Positions 59,901-64,000 of a DNA stretch of 64,000 nt are shown here, in pieces. Numbering within the stretch: position 1 is the first letter of the stretch; every line of letters begins with the position of its first letter. The translations under genes were made by a program, and so were the position numbers. Location: contig ARYC01017347.1 in assembly GCA_000711775.1 (NCBI GenBank), forward strand, positions 1 through 64,000, written 5' to 3'. This stretch comes from Oxytricha trifallax. Its lineage: Eukaryota > Ciliophora > Spirotrichea > Sporadotrichida > Oxytrichidae. The notes beneath the pieces were generated by a model, which ran no database searches, had not been told where the DNA came from, and worked only from the letters and a program-made list of their open reading frames with translations.

Positions 59901-61274
59901 ATGAATTACATCAAGAACTTCAACTGGGACGACAACAAGTTCCACAGAGGCAGATCCCTCGTTGAAATCGCTGGTCTCATCTCAGAGGTAAATCATCTTT
60001 AAACCCTACAATTGTACCTTAACTGACCCCTTTTCTCTATAGAAAATGAGAACCATCGACAACGATATCAAGACCTTGAATGACAACATGAATGAGACTA
60101 AGAACGAGCTCAACTAACTCGTGAAGAAAGATGGAACCACTCTCGTGACCAAGGACATCTCAGACGTTATTCACTCTGACCCCAACATCAAGGCCGAGCA
60201 GATGTTCGTTGAAGTTCACAAGACTCAATTCCTCAGCACTGTCATTGCTATTTCATGTCAAATTATCAATTTATTAGTAAAATAAAAGGACTCAGTACAT
60301 CACAGCTCGTCTAAATATTATAAACTGAGAAGCAATTAGTAATAAAAGTAATATATAGCTGCTATTGTTCACAAATCCAAGATCGATCAATTCGCTTAAT
60401 AATACGAGAGATTAGTGAGAGATCAGCAAATTCCACCAATTGTTCCACAAAGCTTGAAATATCTAGGTATTGAAGACAAGGAGGGAAATCAACTCTACAG
60501 ATTTATATTTATATCAAAATTTAATACGAGGGAAGTACTATTACTATTAAAATGATGAATTTATGTTAAAGATAATATTTTATAAGTATATAGATTTGTG
60601 TGCTTGAGTGCATAACTCGATAACGTGATGAACAGAGGCAGACAAGAAGGCTTCTCTTTCAGAAAATTCACCTATGACTACGCAAAGTATTAACCAAATG
60701 CATTTTAATATTTTTTATTAATATTGCCTAATCTTAATCTAATCATATTGAAATTTTAAGATTAAATTTATCTAAATTTTAAGATTTACTTACTCATTAG
60801 AGTGGAATTAATTTATTTAATATCAAGAAGACTTGAAACAAAAGACTGTGCTTGAGACCTCATTCGAGCAAATGAAGCACTAATTGGCATCAAGATGCTT
60901 CTACGCCTTCTCAGAGCTATTCATTGCTCTTATGCACTTGAAGGTCATGCGTGCTTTCATCGATGGTGTCTTGCGTTTCGGTATCCCACCCAGATTCTAC
61001 ATTGGTATCCTCAGGCCAGTCCATAAACTCAAATTTGACTTACAATTTACTTTTAGTAACGCTTATTCAAACAATCCACTTATTATGCAAGACCTTTTTG
61101 TTATAAATTTTATGAGTTAAGGGCGCTGAGAAGCAAGTGTTACAAAGATTAAGCGAGACTTTCGCTGATGAGACAATGAAGGACATGTACGGCTCAAAGG
61201 AGGACACCCAAGACACCGAGGACTTCTTCCCATTCGTAAACATCCCACTCACTTCCCCTCTCTTCCTTCAGTGA
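59901..61274 (+). CDS. ATP6V1C: V-type ATPase subunit C, C-terminal part only
   Basis: Stalk subunit linking V1 and Vo of the proton pump. The first identified block reads MNYIKNFNWDDNKFHRGRSL, corresponding to roughly residue 150 of the human protein (YITRFQWDMAKYPIKQSL), and the frame stays open upstream to about 59825. After a 55-nt intron come KMRTIDNDIKTLNDNMNETK, then QQYERLVRDQQIPPIVPQS, FSFRKFTYDYAKYQEDL, CFYAFSELFIALMHLKVMRA with VLRFGIPPRF, and a C-terminus FFPFVNIPLTSPLFLQ with TGA 61272-61274. Four IESs with pointers, no frameshifts. The N-terminal third is missing from the window, so its MDSs lie elsewhere or the locus is partial. Confidence 0.92.
59988..60042 (+). other. Intron in V-ATPase subunit C
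   Basis: GTAAAT...CTATAG, 55 nt. Splicing joins G-L-I-S-E to K-M-R-T-I-D in frame. Confidence 0.8.
60246..60359. other. IES in V-ATPase subunit C, pointer TGCTATT
   Basis: TGCTATT at 60246-60252 and 60360-60366; the join T-V-I-A-I-V-H-K-S-K is in frame. 114 bp. Confidence 0.92.
60499..60591. other. IES in V-ATPase subunit C, pointer AGATTT
   Basis: AGATTT at 60499-60504 and 60592-60597; the join L-Y-R-F-V-C-L-S-A-Q is in frame. 93 bp. Confidence 0.9.
60688..60830. other. IES in V-ATPase subunit C, pointer TAT
   Basis: TAT at 60688-60690 and 60831-60833; the join D-Y-A-K-Y-Q-E-D-L is in frame. 143 bp. Confidence 0.8.
61018..61114. other. IES in V-ATPase subunit C, pointer AGT
   Basis: AGT at 61018-61020 and 61115-61117; the join L-R-P-V-K-G-A-E-K-Q is in frame. 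97 bp. Confidence 0.8.
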
Positions 61275-61934
61275 GGATGAGCGAGACTCGTAAGAAAGTC
61301 ATAAAGAAACAACGAAACATGCATATTAAAGCTTAAAAGGCGTCATGGTGGTTGTCGTAATTGTTTATCACAATCCTAATTATTCATAATAATTTAAGAG
61401 GTAAAATATAAATACTCCAGTAAATAGAGAGAAAATTAATTTAATATGTTTTTATATTTTCCTTTAAGAAAAATTATGTTTAATAAAATAAAGAAATACC
61501 CTAATTTATTATTGATGAAATAGTATTTATTCGAGATAATTCTATTATTTAAAATCATTATTAATTAAATCTCAAATTCGTTAAGAATACTTTTACCTTT
61601 TTTGTGTTTTAAAGCAATAAAAATAATTTTTCTTAACTCTTTTATAATATTCAAACAGTTCTTAATTTAATTGATAAATACCAGCTTATTATATAAATTC
61701 TAAACTTTCATTTGTTTAGTAATATTTAACACATTCAAGATTAATTCAATATCTTATGAATTTAAAAAAATATATAACTTAAGTTTGTTTTGATATGTAA
61801 ATTAATTTAATCAGAGAAGGGACATGCAATAAAGTCCCCTCTCAATAAATATGTACTCTCTGCGGAATTATTGATAAATCAAACTAAATTTTATTATATA
61901 AGCAACTTGTCTTCTCCTATTATTCTGATCAATC
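61275..61934. other. Intergenic region between convergent genes
   Basis: After the V-ATPase stop a short GC-richer stretch (to about 61350) may be 3' UTR; the rest is AT-rich with no coding block. Confidence 0.4.
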
Positions 61935-63160
61935 GAAGCATCTAGTAACGAAGCCATCTCTAGGTTTAGGCTCGAACCAAGTGCTCTTTGGTGGCATTAT
62001 AAGACCTGCATCTGCGATATCCATCAATTCTTATAATTGCACTGGGTACATTTAGCAACAATTTTGTATGAATTATGCAAGAACAGATTGAAGTTATGAT
62101 CCGCATTTTAATGTTAATTTATTAAAGATTGCGAAAGCTGCAACGCAATCTTCGTGGCATCTCTTCACAAGTTCATCGAGACCTCTAATACCTCCAACAA
62201 AATCGATTCTTTCATCGCATCTCAAATCTGAAATTCCCAAGATTGGAGATAGTACTAAATCTGTCAATAAACTAAAAGAAATTTTGATATTCTTTACTTA
62301 TGCTTGATAGAATAGCTTATTCGTGATATATCAATTAATTCTTCTCATTTAAAGTTTAACTGTGAATCTAACTGCTTAACGAGGTTACTCTTATCTATTT
62401 TCTCTTCCTTGACCTTTAACTTATACCACTAATTGCCTAGATAGAGAGAACATTCGTTTTTCTAGCTTGGCTTATTATCGTCTCCTTCTTGAAGTGGTCC
62501 AGTAACATCATATGACTCGGTTACATTTTACAAGAATTCCTCGTTAGAAATACCGTTAAGAGACTTGAGAACTCTGTTGTAATCTAAAATCTTCAAGTTG
62601 CTCTCTGGATAGTGAATTGCCATGAAGAAATTGAATGGTTCTTCTCCTGTAATTTATGAACCTTCTTATTGGGCCTTTTCTCTTCTCATTTTGCCTACGT
62701 TGAAAGCTGAAGCTGCTCTGTGATGACCATCGGCGATGTATGTGCAAGGGATATTCTCGAAATTAGCTTAGAAGAAATCTGAATCCTCCACAGAACATAG
62801 CCATACAACATGCTCGATACTATCATGACCAACCACTCTAGCATATGGGACTTAGGTAGATGCGATCTCCATCATTCTCTTCTCAATCTCTTCACCATTC
62901 TAGAATGCTAAGAACACTGGCCCAAGGTTAGCATTCTAAGTATCACTTAGCTTAGTACGATCCTCCTCTTTTTTCTTGATGGTCAATTCATGTCTCTTAA
63001 TTAATCCATTTTCATAATCTTCAATTGATGCCATTCCAACAATACCATATTGCTCTCTATCGCCCATCTTCTACATGTAAATGTACATTCTGGCCTCTGA
63101 ATCTTCTACTATGAATCCTTCTTTTCTAAATAGCATCAAGTTTGTATAAAATAATCAAAA
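61935..63160 (-). CDS. DUF1015-family protein, N-terminus missing
   Basis: Blocks on the minus strand read MLFRKEGFIVEDSEARMYIY, GIVGMASIEDYENGLIKRHE, LGPVFLAFQNGEEIEKRMME, VWLCSVEDSDFF, YIADGHHRAASAFNVGKMRR, NFFMAIHYPESNLKILDYNR, LVLSPILGISDLRCDERIDF with VGGIRGLDELVKRC, and QELMDIADAGLIMPPKSTWF followed by EPKPRDGFVTRCFD and TGA. The signature ADGHHR, the YxY motif near the start and the MPPKST-F-PK ending are characteristic of the DUF1015 family, of unknown function and most common in bacteria. Roughly the first 100 residues of the family are not found upstream of 63160. One IES (62273-62349) is resolved. Confidence 0.8.
62273..62349. other. IES in the DUF1015 gene, pointer TAAA
   Basis: TAAA on the + strand at 62273-62276 and 62350-62353. 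The join Q-L-N-F-S-L-L-T-D-L-V-L is in frame. 77 bp. Confidence 0.7.
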
Positions 63161-63658
63161 CCGCAAAACCCATTAATTAATAGATTTAAGGAATTTATAT
63201 GTAGGGCTTGTCTGAGAGCTTTTATAACATTCGTATTCCTAACAATAATTTAATTCATAAGTTTAAAAAATGATCTTATTTTTATAAAATAACATATTTT
63301 GAATTTTAATCAATCTTTTTTTTATATCTCGCAAATTAAAGCTTCCATTATTTCATAAATTAAAATCATTTATTATATTTAAATTGAACTTTTTTGGTTG
63401 TTATTTTATTTTAGCATATTTCGTTCTATATTAATCTATATCATTATTTTATCAGAATGTAGAATTTTATAATTCAAATGTAGTCAATTAACAGGATCAA
63501 TAAAAATTCAAATAATATTATTTGTAAGTTAACTTATGAAATATATATTTCAATACTCATTATTCATTAATTTTTCCATTTAATTAAATATTTGAATAAA
63601 TTTTTTAATAATATTAATAATAAAATCTAAGATATAAAAATTTATATTTAAATCTAAA
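63161..63658. other. AT-rich intergenic region
   Basis: No coding block recognised; separates the DUF1015 gene from the Q/N-rich gene at the window end. Confidence 0.4.
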
Positions 63659-64000
63659 TGGCTTAACAATAAACTACAAGCCAAGACTCTAACTCTGGAT
63701 GCAACCTCTCTGATTCCCAGAATCAGAACAACACCAATAATATTAATGAATATAAATGTATTAAAAACAAATATTATGTGAATTAAATAACTATAAATCT
63801 TAATTTCTATAATGAGTAGTAAATTAGTTAAAAATTTAAACTACAAATTAGCCTCCTACTTATAATTTTTTTCAAAACTCTAACCCTCACAACCCCTACT
63901 ATATATCTTTTATCCAAATTGTCACAAGCAAAATCAATCTTGCATCTTAGTAAAATTAGTTGTTCTTGTTCGGTAGAAATGGCTTTGGTGCACAACAACA
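63659..64000 (+). CDS. Q/N-rich protein, paralogue of 43481-44036, cut by the window end
   Basis: Starts at ATG 63659 (MAQQQTTSQDSNSGCNLSDS). A core KNKYYVNQITINLNFYNEQQ matches the NKYYYGDRITININIYNVEQ core of the gene at 43481. After a non-coding stretch (about 63830-63905, probably an IES) a second block in another frame reads NLASQQNQLFLFGRNGFGAQ, comparable to QQPLFPFGNPQGFGQNQ of the other gene. Two separately conserved segments in the same order indicate paralogy. The gene runs off the window. Function unknown. Confidence 0.5.

Overview
The window looks like germline (micronuclear) DNA of a spirotrich ciliate of the Oxytricha/Stylonychia type. Recognisable proteins can only be read if TAA and TAG are glutamine and TGA is the sole stop. 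Genes are cut into short coding blocks (MDSs) by AT-rich, non-coding internal eliminated segments (IESs) flanked by 3-9 bp direct repeats (pointers), and joining the blocks through one pointer copy restores conserved protein in frame. A complete 4,078-bp telomere-bearing element (TBE) with CAAAACCCCAAAACCCC termini lies at 17751-21828; such elements are germline-limited in Oxytricha relatives. Spliceosomal introns (GTAAGT...AG) also occur, so genes are interrupted in two ways.

Layout. 265-5330: unrecognised N/S/Q-rich gene whose first interruption holds a 1.9-kb inverted-repeat element; a 0.54-kb GC-richer retroposon-like insert follows (5428-5964). 6285-9338 (-): S/Q-rich gene. 9385-9564: orphan R-SNARE-like block. 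9733-10904: proteasome subunit alpha-3/PSMA4. 11160-14570 (-): AFG3-like m-AAA protease, frameshifted and without its peptidase half. 15602-17750: Q/N-rich gene ending at the TBE. 17751-21828: TBE with transposase, 22-kDa-class ORF and zinc finger/kinase ORF. 22156-23585: STPG (sperm-tail PG-rich) protein. 23953-25721: proteasome ATPase RPT6/PSMC5. 26044-31132 (-): importin-9-like. 31530-32643 (-): Rab GTPase. 32829-34152: RSPH14-like radial-spoke ARM protein. 34280-36205: FKBP-TPR-cyclophilin fusion. 36587-42335 (-): two large unknown genes. 43481-44036 and 63659-end: two Q/N-rich paralogues. 44510-45974: unknown coding blocks. 46195-46266 (-): tRNA-Lys(UUU). 47366-51888: two unknown Q/N-rich genes. 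52332-58599 (-): RECQL4-like helicase. 58735-59756: C-terminal half of CDKAL1. 59901-61274: C-terminal part of V-ATPase subunit C. 61935-63160 (-): DUF1015 protein lacking its N-terminus.

The genes do not form one pathway; this is an assortment of future gene-sized macronuclear chromosomes, with several protein-turnover genes (PSMA4, RPT6, AFG3-like) and cilium-related genes (STPG, RSPH14). The points most worth following are the dual-family immunophilin, the genes present only as halves (expected if the rest is scrambled to other germline loci), the decayed AFG3-like copy among intact neighbours, the TBE whose termini are identical while all three ORFs are frameshifted, and two apparently uncatalogued insertions near the left end. 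All joins were made by eye.
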